Notes under the pieces: model-generated
What the model was told of the DNA's origin: nothing
The model's input: the letters and a program-made list of their open reading frames with translations, nothing else
Database searches by the model: none
Shown here: piece after piece, positions 1-8,206 of the stretch
Position numbering within the stretch: position 1 is the stretch's first letter
How the letters are laid out: each line of letters opens with the position of its first letter
NCBI GenBank assembly: GCA_041487495.1
Contig: JBGPNN010000004.1
Span: 1 to 35,389, forward strand
Direction: 5' to 3'
From: JBGPNN01 sp041487495
Lineage (GTDB): Bacteria > Sysuimicrobiota > Sysuimicrobiia > Sysuimicrobiales > Humicultoraceae
Length of the DNA stretch: 35,389 nucleotides
Translations under genes and position numbers: made by a program

Positions 1-38
1 AACGCTCGTGGTCGCGCCGGGTCTGCCGCCGGGGGTGG

Positions 39-179
39 TCAGCCCGCGATAGCCGCCCGGTCGGTCTCGACCGCAGGCTTCTTTTCGCCGTTCTTCTCGG
101 CTGCCAGCGGGCGTGCCGCGGGCTCGGGCATCCACTTGCCAATCCACAGCCGCATCGGGTCATCTCGCTGTTCGGTCAT
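39..179 (-). CDS. Small hypothetical protein, 46 aa
   Basis: I do not recognise this short ORF. The predicted protein begins MTEQRDDPMRLWIGKWMPEP and has a hydrophilic, Lys/Glu/Ala-rich second half with no Cys and no membrane segment. Codon third positions are GC-rich like the neighbouring genes, which favours real coding. A purine-rich GGAGAGG abuts the ATG and GGGGAG lies about 10 nt upstream, so a ribosome site is plausible. A longer start at 251 would run through the hairpin at 208-240 and is less likely. A near-consensus minus-strand promoter (286-313) points at it. Function unknown; existence moderately supported. Confidence 0.4.
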   Translation of the reverse strand: MTEQRDDPMRLWIGKWMPEPAARPLAAEKNGEKKPAVETDRAAIAG

Positions 180-200
180 CCTCTCCACGCTCCCCTCGTG

Positions 201-240
201 AAAACAGGCGACGCCCACACCGTGTGTCAGTGGGCGTCGC
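201..240 (-). terminator. Hairpin with T-run downstream of pyrR
   Basis: A perfect 10-bp inverted repeat (GCGACGCCCA at 208-217, TGGGCGTCGC at 231-240, 13-nt loop) is followed on the minus strand by CTG and then TTTT (201-204). This looks like an intrinsic terminator for the pyrR operon. It also lies inside the leader made by the promoter at 286-313, so it could act as an attenuator for the small ORF at 39-179. The T-run is short, so termination strength is uncertain. Confidence 0.55.
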
Positions 241-258
241 GGCCCGGTCACCTTACAG

Positions 259-276
259 GAAGTTCAGATGAACTTC
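259..276 (-). repeat. Short hairpin-forming inverted repeat in the pyrR downstream leader
   Basis: The arms GAAGTTC (259-265) and GAACTTC (270-276) are perfect complements around a 4-nt loop. Outer ACAG (255-258) and CTGT (281-284) are also complementary. The element would lie within the first 20 or so bases of a transcript starting near 279. It could be an RNA stem-loop or a DNA operator; the sequence does not decide. Confidence 0.45.
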
Positions 277-285
277 GTTACTGTG

Positions 286-313
286 AGTCTACGCGGCGGA
301 GCGGACTTGTCAA
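286..313 (-). promoter_or_regulatory. Candidate sigma-70 promoter overlapping the pyrR stop
   Basis: On the minus strand a consensus -35 TTGACA (308-313) is separated by 16 bp from TAGACT (286-291, 4 of 6 matches). The start point would be near 279. The -35 overlaps the TGA of pyrR. The target would be the hairpin pair and the small ORF at 39-179. Only one element is a perfect consensus, so this is a good candidate, not a certainty. Confidence 0.5.
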
Positions 314-867
314 GCCCCGGGTTCTTCGATCACGACCTCGTCCCGGCCGTCGACCTCCGCCAACCTGACGGTGACGTGCTCGCGAGTGCTGGTGGGGACG
401 TTCTTGCCGATGTAGTCGGGTCTGATGGGCAATTCCCGGTGCCCCCGGTCGATCAACACGGCCAGCTGGATGCTGGCGGGGCGCCCCAGGTCGATGAGCG
501 CGTCCATGGCCGCGCGCACCGTGCGGCCCGTGTACACCACGTCGTCCACCAGCACGACGTGCCGGCCGGCGACATCGAATGCAAGTCCGGTGGCCTGGAC
601 CACCAGTTGGTCGCCGGCACCGGACGGCCCGCGTGGCTGCCGGTCATCCCGATAATGCGTGATGTCCAGGGTACCGGTGGGCGGCCTGACACCTTCGATG
701 GCGTCCAGCGCGCCAACCAGTCGCGCCGCCAGGTGGACGCCGCGCGTCCGGATCCCGACCAGCGCCAGGCGTGACGGGTCTTTGTGGCGCTCGAGGATCT
801 CGTGCGCGATGCGCCGCAGCGCCCGCCGCACATCGTCGGCCTCCATCACCCTCGCCTTCTCCCGCAT
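310..867 (-). CDS. pyrR: PyrR, pyrimidine operon attenuation regulator / uracil phosphoribosyltransferase
   Basis: The 185-aa product matches PyrR along its full length, including N-terminal RRALRRIAHEILER, LVGIRTRG, LDITHYRDD and the PRPP-binding loop VVLVDDVVYTGRT at about residues 104-116, then VLIDRGHRELPIRPDYIGKN. Family members bind pyr leader RNA when UMP is high and promote attenuation; many also convert uracil plus PRPP to UMP. I chose ATG 867 because it aligns with the family N-terminus and falls 17 nt after the rluD stop. No strong Shine-Dalgarno is visible and an in-frame GTG at 876 is possible. No pyr biosynthetic gene is in the window, so its targets lie elsewhere. It is the last gene of the traR-lspA-lgt-rluD-pyrR set. 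Confidence 0.95.
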   Translation of the reverse strand: MREKARVMEADDVRRALRRIAHEILERHKDPSRLALVGIRTRGVHLAARLVGALDAIEGVRPPTGTLDITHYRDDRQPRGPSGAGDQLVVQATGLAFDVAGRHVVLVDDVVYTGRTVRAAMDALIDLGRPASIQLAVLIDRGHRELPIRPDYIGKNVPTSTREHVTVRLAEVDGRDEVVIEEPGA

Positions 868-884
868 CGGGGCCACGATGGCTC

Positions 885-1883
<999 letters not shown>

Positions 1884-1892
1884 CCGCGCCGC

Positions 1893-2696
1893 CTAGGCCG
1901 GCATCTCGGCCGTCGGCTCGGGCTCGGGCCCGGCGTCCGGCGCGCGACGCTGCAACCGGATAAGCAAGACCGCCGTGACGATGGCCACCACCCCGCTAGC
2001 GAGTTGCCCTAGCGTCAACGGCCCAGCTGCCATCGGCGCGTCAACAAAAAAGTCCACGACGAAGCGCGCGAGTGCCTGCAGGAAGATCGTCAGCACGAAC
2101 AGGGTGCCGGGCACGAGCTGCTGATCGCGCTGCGCGCGGAGGATGACCAGGATCGCCACCGCGGCGACACCCAGATAGAGCTGGGCTGGATGCCGGTGCT
2201 CCAGAAACATCTCGACACCCCAGGGCACGCCGGTCGCCCGGCCCGTGAAGAGCCCGTGGAGCAACGCGCCGATCATGGCGATAGCGTAGCCGACCAGCAT
2301 CGGTGGTGCGTAGGCATCGATCAGAGCGCCGAATGAGACCTTCCACGTCTTCGTATAAAAGCGCACAAACAACAACGCCGCGGCCAGCGCGCCATAGAAG
2401 ACCAGACCGGAGTCGCGCCAAATGCTAAACATCTTGCGCAGCGTCTCGGGCAATGTTGGGTCGGAGAATTGCTCGAGATTCACGATGATGTATCCGAGGC
2501 GACCACCGATGATACCGGCGATGATCGCGTAGAGCGAAAGATCGAGCGCCACGTTGGGATCGAGCGCGAAGCGCTGCTGCACCGCGCGCCGCGCCATGGC
2601 AATGGACACAAAGAACGCGAGAAGGAGGAATACCCCGAAGGCCGAGATGGGAATCTCACGCCCCAAGAGCATGAGATCGTAGAGAACCGGCTTCAC
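1893..2696 (-). CDS. lgt: Lgt-family prolipoprotein diacylglyceryl transferase, divergent
   Basis: This 267-aa polytopic membrane protein has about seven hydrophobic segments. It has Lgt landmarks in order: GGRLGYI (64-70), SGLVFYG (96-102), PWGV (158-161), HPAQLY (169-174) and ARFVVDFF (210-217). Lgt transfers a diacylglyceryl group from phosphatidylglycerol to the lipobox cysteine of preprolipoproteins in the cytoplasmic membrane. The stretch that should read like RLGNFINGE in E. coli reads MIGALLHGL here (141-149), so the positions of essential Arg143 and Asn146 are not conserved. Its ATG overlaps the lspA TGA by 4 nt, coupling two consecutive steps of lipoprotein maturation. I am confident of the family but less so that it is fully active Lgt. 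Confidence 0.8.
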   Translation of the reverse strand: MKPVLYDLMLLGREIPISAFGVFLLLAFFVSIAMARRAVQQRFALDPNVALDLSLYAIIAGIIGGRLGYIIVNLEQFSDPTLPETLRKMFSIWRDSGLVFYGALAAALLFVRFYTKTWKVSFGALIDAYAPPMLVGYAIAMIGALLHGLFTGRATGVPWGVEMFLEHRHPAQLYLGVAAVAILVILRAQRDQQLVPGTLFVLTIFLQALARFVVDFFVDAPMAAGPLTLGQLASGVVAIVTAVLLIRLQRRAPDAGPEPEPTAEMPA

Positions 2697-3157
2697 GCCT
2701 TCACCTCCGAGCCCCCGCCAGAGCGCATCAGCACCAGTACCACCAGGCCGGCCCCGGCGACGATGGCGGCGTCGGCAAGATTGAAGACCGGCCAGACGTG
2801 CACGTCGATGTAGTCCACCACGAAACCGTACCGGATGCGATCGAGCAGGTTGCCGACTGCGCCGCCGGCCATCAGCGCGAGTCCGACAGCTGACATGCGG
2901 GACCTGAGCTGGCGGCCCTTATTGTATGCAAGCAGCACGACAAGGGTCAAGGCGGCCAGCATGGTCACAATCGGGGGAATCCCCGCCATCAAGCCAAAGG
3001 CAACGCCGTGGTTTTGCACGTGGGTCAGGCTGAGGATGCCGTCGATCACCGGCACGCTCGAGCCGGGAGGCATCGCACGGGTGACGAGCGCTTTTATCCA
3101 TTGATCGGCGCCGGTCACCACCGCGGCCGCGGCCAGCAGAGCCGGCCAGGACAGCAC
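2693..3157 (-). CDS. lspA: LspA, lipoprotein signal peptidase (signal peptidase II)
   Basis: This is a four-helix membrane aspartyl protease that removes the signal peptide from diacylglyceryl-modified prolipoproteins. The expected motifs are present: ADQWIK near the first helix, HVQNHGVAFG (46-55), GGAVGNLLDRI (98-108), VVDYID (113-118) and FNLADA (125-130). By alignment with known LspA the catalytic pair is D115 and D129. The start is uncertain. GTG 3157 gives a typical 154 residues and lies 32 nt after the traR stop but has no clear ribosome site. GTG 3226, inside traR, would add 23 residues. The gene ends in a 4-nt ATGA overlap with lgt. Confidence 0.92.
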   Translation of the reverse strand: MLSWPALLAAAAVVTGADQWIKALVTRAMPPGSSVPVIDGILSLTHVQNHGVAFGLMAGIPPIVTMLAALTLVVLLAYNKGRQLRSRMSAVGLALMAGGAVGNLLDRIRYGFVVDYIDVHVWPVFNLADAAIVAGAGLVVLVLMRSGGGSEVKA

Positions 3158-3189
3158 GGCGGTCCCGGCGTCGGGCGGACGCGAGGTGA

Positions 3190-3783
3190 CTATCGCGAGA
3201 CCGTCTGCTCCTCGCGTGCCTTGCACTCGATGCACAGTCGCGCGTACGGCAGCGCACGGAGCCGGTCGGGATGGATGGGCTGACCGCACACTTCGCACAG
3301 GCCGTACGTGCCCTCCTCCATGCGGCTGAGGGCTTCCTCTACCTGATTCAGGAGTTCCTGGACACTGTTTTCAATCGCGAAGCCCTTTTCACGTTCGAAG
3401 GCGTCGCTCGCCACGTCGGCGAGATCTTCGTCGTACCCGCCGGTCGTGTCCATGCTCACCTGCTCGACTTCTGGCAAGTGTTCTTCGATGGTCTCGAGCT
3501 CCTCCGTGAGCCGGTCGCGCTCGGCCACGAGGATTTTCCGGAACTCCGCGAGCTCCTTTTTCGAGAGCGGCTTGACGGGTGCCCCGGACCGCGACCCGGC
3601 CCTCGCCTGAGCAATGGGCCGGCCGACTCTGGCCGGCGCTTGGACGGGACGGGCCGTTTTCGCAGCCCTGGGGGACGAGACGGCCTTGGTCGACTTAGCC
3701 CGCCGGCTCGACGCCCGGTGGGCGGTGGTTTTGGCGACCCGTCGCCGGGCGTTTCCGACCCGGCTGGCGGCCTTGCTGGGCAT
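3190..3783 (-). CDS. DksA/TraR-family C4 zinc-finger protein with a basic N-terminal tail (YlyA-like)
   Basis: The 197-aa protein has two parts. Residues 1-70 are a Lys/Arg/Ala/Ser-rich tail with almost no acidic residues. Residues 72-197 are a DksA/TraR module: a charged coiled-coil (about 75-155) and a C4 zinc finger with C163, C166, C184 and C187. DksA-type proteins bind the RNA polymerase secondary channel. In Bacillus the equivalent gene between ileS and lspA is ylyA, and the position here is identical. The start is secure because AAGGGAGGT lies six bases before ATG 3783. It is the first gene of the group ending in pyrR, behind the promoter at 3828-3856. The tail may bind nucleic acid, by inference from composition only. 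Confidence 0.85.
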   Translation of the reverse strand: MPSKAASRVGNARRRVAKTTAHRASSRRAKSTKAVSSPRAAKTARPVQAPARVGRPIAQARAGSRSGAPVKPLSKKELAEFRKILVAERDRLTEELETIEEHLPEVEQVSMDTTGGYDEDLADVASDAFEREKGFAIENSVQELLNQVEEALSRMEEGTYGLCEVCGQPIHPDRLRALPYARLCIECKAREEQTVSR

Positions 3784-3827
3784 GCTAGACCTCCCTTAGG
3801 ACGACTGGGATGCTAAAATCCCGACCT

Positions 3828-3856
3828 ATATTACCCGTGACTACCCCCCATTGCAA
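3828..3856 (-). promoter_or_regulatory. Candidate promoter of the traR-lspA-lgt-rluD-pyrR operon
   Basis: On the minus strand TTGCAA (3851-3856) and TAATAT (3828-3833) are separated by exactly 17 bp, each matching consensus at 4 of 6 positions. The predicted start near 3821 would leave a leader of about 37 nt carrying the strong AAGGGAGGT ribosome site. Spacing and position are good; the hexamers are only fair. Confidence 0.5.
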
Positions 3857-3863
3857 GGGGCCT

Positions 3864-3883
3864 CCGGAAATCGCGATTTCCGG
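3864..3883. repeat. Perfect 20-bp palindrome between ileS and traR
   Basis: CCGGAAATCGCGATTTCCGG is a perfect palindrome two bases downstream of the ileS stop and 7 bp upstream of the traR -35 hexamer. No T-run follows on either strand, so it is a poor intrinsic terminator. Its placement suits either an operator for the traR promoter or a 3' stabilising stem for the ileS mRNA. Confidence 0.6.
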
Positions 3884-3885
3884 GA

Positions 3886-6800
3886 TCAGCGTGCCCGTTC
3901 AACGGCCACGACGGCTCGCAACCCGTCCAGCCCGACCTCCCTGGCACCCTCACGGCCGGCGGCGCCGGACTGGATCCCCTTGCTCAGGGTCTCAGCCATC
4001 ACGTACGGGCCGAAAGTGGCGAGGATCGGCCGGAGGCCGTCGTCGCCGTCCAGGTAGAGAACGATCCGATCGCTGACATCTAATCCCAGATCCTTACGCA
4101 GTTGCTGAATATGATGCACCAGCTCACGCGCGCGGCCCTCCTGGGCAAGCGCCTCGTCAATAGCGGTCTCCAGGATGACCACGTGGCCGCCGAGTCCCTC
4201 GGCCGCGTAGCCGCTCGCGGTGTGGAGCCGCAGATCGATCTCGTCGGGCTCGACCTGCACGGACACTCCGCCTACGGCCACCGTCACCGGCTGCGCGGCC
4301 GCCAGGGCAGCCGCCACCGCGCCGGCGGGTAGTGCGCGCAGCGCCGCCGCCACCGCCTGCACGCGGCCGCCGTACTTCGGCCCCAGCTTATCGAAACGCG
4401 GCTTGACCTCGTAGCGAACATAGGCGGATGCGTCATCGACAAACCGTACCGTCTTCACGTTGAGTTCGTCGGCCAGGAGTTCGATCAATTCGGCCTGCTC
4501 GCGCAGCCGCCGGTCGGCGGTCGCAATCAGGACGGCGGGCAGCGGCTGCCGCACGCGGATCTTCGCTGCGTTGCGCGCCGCGCGACCCAGGCTGACCAGC
4601 GCGCGCACGGTCTCCATCCGTGTCTCGAGGTCGGCGTCGAGCCAGTGCGCCACCGGCGCGGGGAAGTCGCACAGGTGAATGCTGGCGGGGGCGTCAGGTT
4701 CGACCACCCGCACCAGGTTCTGGTAGATCGCCTCGGTGACGAACGGCACGAACGGGGCCAGTGTCTGCCCGAGCACCTTCAGGACAGTGTAGAGCGAGTA
4801 GTATGCTGCCTGCTTGTCCGCATCGTCCTCACTCTTCCAAAAGCGCCGGCGGCTGCGGCGCACGTACCAGGTGGACAGGTCGTCCACAAACAGCTCGGCC
4901 GGCCGGGCGGCACCCGCGGGATCGAAGTCGTCTAGCCGTCCCCGCACAGTGGTCACGAGCCGCGCCAGGCGCGAGAGGATCCAGCGATCCAGCAGGCGCA
5001 ACGCCGGCGGGTGCTTCACCAGCGTGCGCAGGTCCAGCGGCTCCAGTGCCGCGTAGGTCACGAGAAACGCATACACGTTCCACCAGGGGATGAACAGCCG
5101 GCGGCGGACCTCGTCGGCGGGGCCATACCCGAAGTTCACGTTGATCGCCGGACTCTGGACGGCGAAGAGCCAGCGCACGACGTCCGCGCCGATCCGGTCC
5201 GCGGCCTCCTCAAACTCGATCGCGTTGCCCCACGACTTGTGCATCTCGCGGCCCTGTTCGTCGCGGACCATCGCGTGGCCCAGACAGACTTCAAAGGGCG
5301 CGCGGTTCTCCAGCACGGTGCTCATCACCAGCAGCGAGTAGAACCAGTTGCGGTACTGACCCGGGAACGCCTCGGTGATGAAGTGCGCGGGATACCAGTC
5401 ACGCCAGTAGCGCTTGTCGTCCAGGTAGGAAACCCGGCCGGTCGCCGGGTCGACGGGCGTGGAGAACGGCACGATCCCCGCGTCCAGCCACGGGTTGCCA
5501 ACATCGGGGATGCGCGAGACGACCGCACCGCACGACGAGCACGCGATCTTAACGGCATCGATCCACGGCTTGTGCGGTGAATGCGCCTCGAACGCATCCC
5601 AACCCTCGACCGCCCGCGTCTTCAATTCGTCCTTCGAGCCGATGACCTCGAACCGGCCGCACTCGTGGCACTCATAGATGGGCAAGGCGAGCCCGTAGTA
5701 TCGCTTCTTGCTGATCATCCAGTCGTGCATGTTGCGCAGCCAGTCCAATTCACGATCCAGGCCGAACTCGGGAATCCATCGAACCGTGCGCGTCACGTCG
5801 ATCATCGCATCGCGCACCGGATCCATGGCAATGAACCACTCGTCGACCACGCGAAAGACCAGTTCGCTGCCGCACCGCCAGCACACCGGGTAACGGTGAG
5901 TGTAGGGCTCGGAGCGGTAGAGCAGCCGCTTCTCGGCCAGGCTGGCCTCGATCGGCCCGGCGACCTCGTACACCGATTTGCCGCTCAGCCAGTCGAAGCC
6001 GGCAACGAAGACCCCGAACTCGTCCAGGGGCGCGATCACCGGCAACGTGAACTCCCTGCCCAGGGCAAAGTCCTCGGAGCCTGCGCCGGGCGCGATGTGC
6101 ACGATGCCCGTGCCCTCTTCCGGGCTGACGTCCTTCCAGGGGATCACGCGGTGCTCGACCCCGTGTTGGACCGGGAGTTCGTCGAACGGCCCGCGATACC
6201 GCCGCCCCACGAGCGCCGATCCGGACATCGATTCGAGCACCGCATAGGGCCCTTTGAGCATCCCCAGCGTGCTCTCGCACAAGTAGACCTCTTCCTCCCC
6301 GTGCTTCACACGCACATAGGTCAGTTCGGGATGCACGGCGGCCGCGACGTTGCTCGTGAGCGTCCAGGGCGTCGTCGTCCAGATCAGCAGCGACCTGCCG
6401 GGCTCGTCGATCAACGGCAGGCGCACGGTCAGGCTGGGATGGGTCACCTCACGATACCCTTCGGTGACAATTTCGTGCTCCGAGATCCCGGTGGCGCAGC
6501 GCGGGCACCAGGGCATCGAATCGTGGCCCTTGTAGATCAGGTTCCGTTCCCAGCACCGCTTCAAGAACAGCCAGATCGTGTAGTTATTCTCGTCGGATTT
6601 CGTATGATACGAGTGATCCCAATCCATCCAGTGGCCCAGCCGCTGCGACTGCTGTGTGATAATCGCGGCGAAGCGGTCGACACGGGCCTTGCAGCGCTCG
6701 ACGAAGGCCGCGATGCCATACGATTCGATATCCCGCTTGCTCTTGAAGCCCAACTCCTTCTCGACGTCGACCTCGACCCACAGACCTTGCCCGTCGTACC

Positions 6801-7059
6801 CGTTCTGATAACGCTGGCGCAGACCGCGCATCGTCGCGTAGCGACAGAACAGGTCCTTGTACGTGCGACCCCACGCGTGGTGGATCCCCATGGGATTGTT
6901 GGCCGTGATGGGCCCGTCCAGGAAAACAAAGCGGTTCGGGGAAGAGTCGTTCCGCCGGAGATATCGCGACAGGATGCCGTCCTCACGCCACCACTCGAGG
7001 ATCGTCCGCTCGAGCGCCGGAAAGTCGATCTTGGTGGGGACGGCCTGAAACCCGTGCAT
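3886..7059 (-). CDS. ileS: Isoleucyl-tRNA synthetase, class I, with atypical HIGH and KMSKS motifs
   Basis: The 1057-aa protein has the full IleS layout. The Rossmann fold begins with FLDGPITANNPMGIHHAWGR (46-65). A CP1 editing domain has WTTTPWT (228-234) and GTGIVHIAPGAGSEDF (315-330). Cys pairs occur at C185/C188, C392/C395, C463/C466 and C506/C509. A KMSKS-like loop EMHKSWGN is at 604-611, followed by a long anticodon-binding and C-terminal region. It charges tRNA-Ile. The HIGH tetrapeptide reads GIHH and KMSKS reads EMHKS. ATG 7059 is preferred over ATG 7068 because GGAGAGG sits at proper distance from the former and abuts the latter. Reading further upstream gives only antisense of the neighbouring gene. 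The next gene is the YlyA-like traR, as in Bacillus. Confidence 0.9.
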   Translation of the reverse strand: MHGFQAVPTKIDFPALERTILEWWREDGILSRYLRRNDSSPNRFVFLDGPITANNPMGIHHAWGRTYKDLFCRYATMRGLRQRYQNGYDGQGLWVEVDVEKELGFKSKRDIESYGIAAFVERCKARVDRFAAIITQQSQRLGHWMDWDHSYHTKSDENNYTIWLFLKRCWERNLIYKGHDSMPWCPRCATGISEHEIVTEGYREVTHPSLTVRLPLIDEPGRSLLIWTTTPWTLTSNVAAAVHPELTYVRVKHGEEEVYLCESTLGMLKGPYAVLESMSGSALVGRRYRGPFDELPVQHGVEHRVIPWKDVSPEEGTGIVHIAPGAGSEDFALGREFTLPVIAPLDEFGVFVAGFDWLSGKSVYEVAGPIEASLAEKRLLYRSEPYTHRYPVCWRCGSELVFRVVDEWFIAMDPVRDAMIDVTRTVRWIPEFGLDRELDWLRNMHDWMISKKRYYGLALPIYECHECGRFEVIGSKDELKTRAVEGWDAFEAHSPHKPWIDAVKIACSSCGAVVSRIPDVGNPWLDAGIVPFSTPVDPATGRVSYLDDKRYWRDWYPAHFITEAFPGQYRNWFYSLLVMSTVLENRAPFEVCLGHAMVRDEQGREMHKSWGNAIEFEEAADRIGADVVRWLFAVQSPAINVNFGYGPADEVRRRLFIPWWNVYAFLVTYAALEPLDLRTLVKHPPALRLLDRWILSRLARLVTTVRGRLDDFDPAGAARPAELFVDDLSTWYVRRSRRRFWKSEDDADKQAAYYSLYTVLKVLGQTLAPFVPFVTEAIYQNLVRVVEPDAPASIHLCDFPAPVAHWLDADLETRMETVRALVSLGRAARNAAKIRVRQPLPAVLIATADRRLREQAELIELLADELNVKTVRFVDDASAYVRYEVKPRFDKLGPKYGGRVQAVAAALRALPAGAVAAALAAAQPVTVAVGGVSVQVEPDEIDLRLHTASGYAAEGLGGHVVILETAIDEALAQEGRARELVHHIQQLRKDLGLDVSDRIVLYLDGDDGLRPILATFGPYVMAETLSKGIQSGAAGREGAREVGLDGLRAVVAVERAR

Positions 7060-7173
7060 GGCTTCCATCCTCTCCAAAAAGCGCGGGTTAGTGTAGCATG
7101 GGGCGACCGTGCGCGTCCAGCAGGGGCGCCCTCCCGCGCGGCGAAGACACCGGGGAGCCGCCGGAGGGGTGTC
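7060..7173. promoter_or_regulatory. Divergent intergenic region between ileS and the GT4 gene
   Basis: This 114-bp gap must hold promoters for two divergent genes. For ileS the minus strand has TACACT with TGGACG 18 bp upstream, a weak match. For the plus-strand gene I see only a poor TAGCAT at about 7094-7099. There is no room for a full T-box leader in front of ileS. GGAGGGG at 7163-7169 is the ribosome site of the GT4 gene. Confidence 0.35.
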
Positions 7174-8160
7174 GTGAAAGTCTGCCTTTACTTGGAGATG
7201 CACGGTCCGGCTTCGAGCCGTGGGGGAATTCGGCAGTCGTACGAGAACCAGTGGCACGCGCTGCGCGCGGCTGGGGTCTCGGTCACCAGCGATCCGTCCG
7301 AATCGTTTGATATCCTGCACCTCCACCGGATCGGACCGCGATCGCTCTACCTGGCCGAGAAGTACAGCGGGCGGCTCCCGGTCATCATCCACGCGCATAC
7401 GACGGCCGAAGACTTTGCCAACTCGTTCGTCATGAGCGACTCGCTTGCGCCGTACCTGGGTCGCTTGCTGACCTACTTTTACAACAAGGCCGACCTGGTG
7501 CTGGTGCCCACACACTACACCAGCCAGGTCCTGGCGCGGCATGGCGTGACCCGGCCGATTGAGATCATCAGCAACGGCGTCGACCTGCACCGGTTCCAGT
7601 CGCTGCGCCGGGCCAGGACGCTCGGCCGCGGGCGGCACCTCCTCAAGGGCGTGGTGGCCTTTGCCGTGGGGCTGGTGCTGATGCGAAAAGGGGTCGATCT
7701 CTTCGTCGAAGTCGCCCGCCGCCTGCCCGGGATGACGTTCATCTGGTTTGGCCTGATCCCGAAGGCGGTCAAGCCCGAGACGCTGCGCATTATCGAAGAC
7801 GCGCCGGCGAACGTGCGGTTCCCCGGTTACGTGGAGAACGTCACCGAAGCGTACGCCGCCGGAGACATCTTCTTCTTCCCGAGCACAGTCGAGAACGAAG
7901 GGATCGCCGTCTTGGAGGCGGCGGCCGCGGGCCTGCCGCTCGTCCTGCGCGATGTCGAGTGCTTCGCCGGGCGATTCGTGGACGACTACAATGCGCTGCT
8001 AGCCGGCGACGCCGACGAGTTCAGGGAGCACCTCCGGCGGCTGGCCGCCGAACCCGACCTGCGTGATCGGCTGGGTGCCGAGGCGCGTCGATATGCGGTC
8101 GCGCACTCGTTGGAACAGGTGGGCACGCAGTTGCGGGACATCTACGTCGGGCTGGGCTAA
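7174..8160 (+). CDS. GT4-family glycosyltransferase, possibly glycolipid-forming
   Basis: This is the only plus-strand gene in the window. The 328-aa protein is a GT-B glycosyltransferase. Its N-terminal domain begins MKVCLYLEMHGPASSRGGIR and contains HAHTTAEDFANSF (73-85). A SNGVDLHRF hinge (133-141) is followed by a C-terminal nucleotide-sugar domain with an EX7E pair at E240 and E248. The HAHTTAEDFANSF and LYFYNKADLVLVPT-like segments recall Bacillota enzymes that add sugar to diacylglycerol glycolipids; that substrate is inference. GTG 7174 is chosen because GGAGG lies six bases upstream and the protein aligns from there. There is no signal peptide, so it acts at the cytosolic membrane face. 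Its end is 46 bp from the end of a convergent membrane GT2 gene. Confidence 0.85.
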   Translation: MKVCLYLEMHGPASSRGGIRQSYENQWHALRAAGVSVTSDPSESFDILHLHRIGPRSLYLAEKYSGRLPVIIHAHTTAEDFANSFVMSDSLAPYLGRLLTYFYNKADLVLVPTHYTSQVLARHGVTRPIEIISNGVDLHRFQSLRRARTLGRGRHLLKGVVAFAVGLVLMRKGVDLFVEVARRLPGMTFIWFGLIPKAVKPETLRIIEDAPANVRFPGYVENVTEAYAAGDIFFFPSTVENEGIAVLEAAAAGLPLVLRDVECFAGRFVDDYNALLAGDADEFREHLRRLAAEPDLRDRLGAEARRYAVAHSLEQVGTQLRDIYVGLG

Positions 8161-8206
8161 TGAGCCGGGGACGCGGTCTCGCGGGCGGCCTGAGTCGGTG
8201 CGCCGG

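Noticed and set aside
1..38. Possible further gene at the left edge
   Set aside because: Only 38 bases remain; nothing can be assigned.
5581..7173. Long open frame on the plus strand in the ileS region, leading into the GT4 gene
   Set aside because: It is antisense to ileS and looks like a high-GC shadow. The protein becomes recognisable only from GTG 7174, where a ribosome site occurs.
7060..7638. N-terminal extension of the ileS frame
   Set aside because: The extra residues are the antisense of the GT4 gene and contain no IleS-like sequence.
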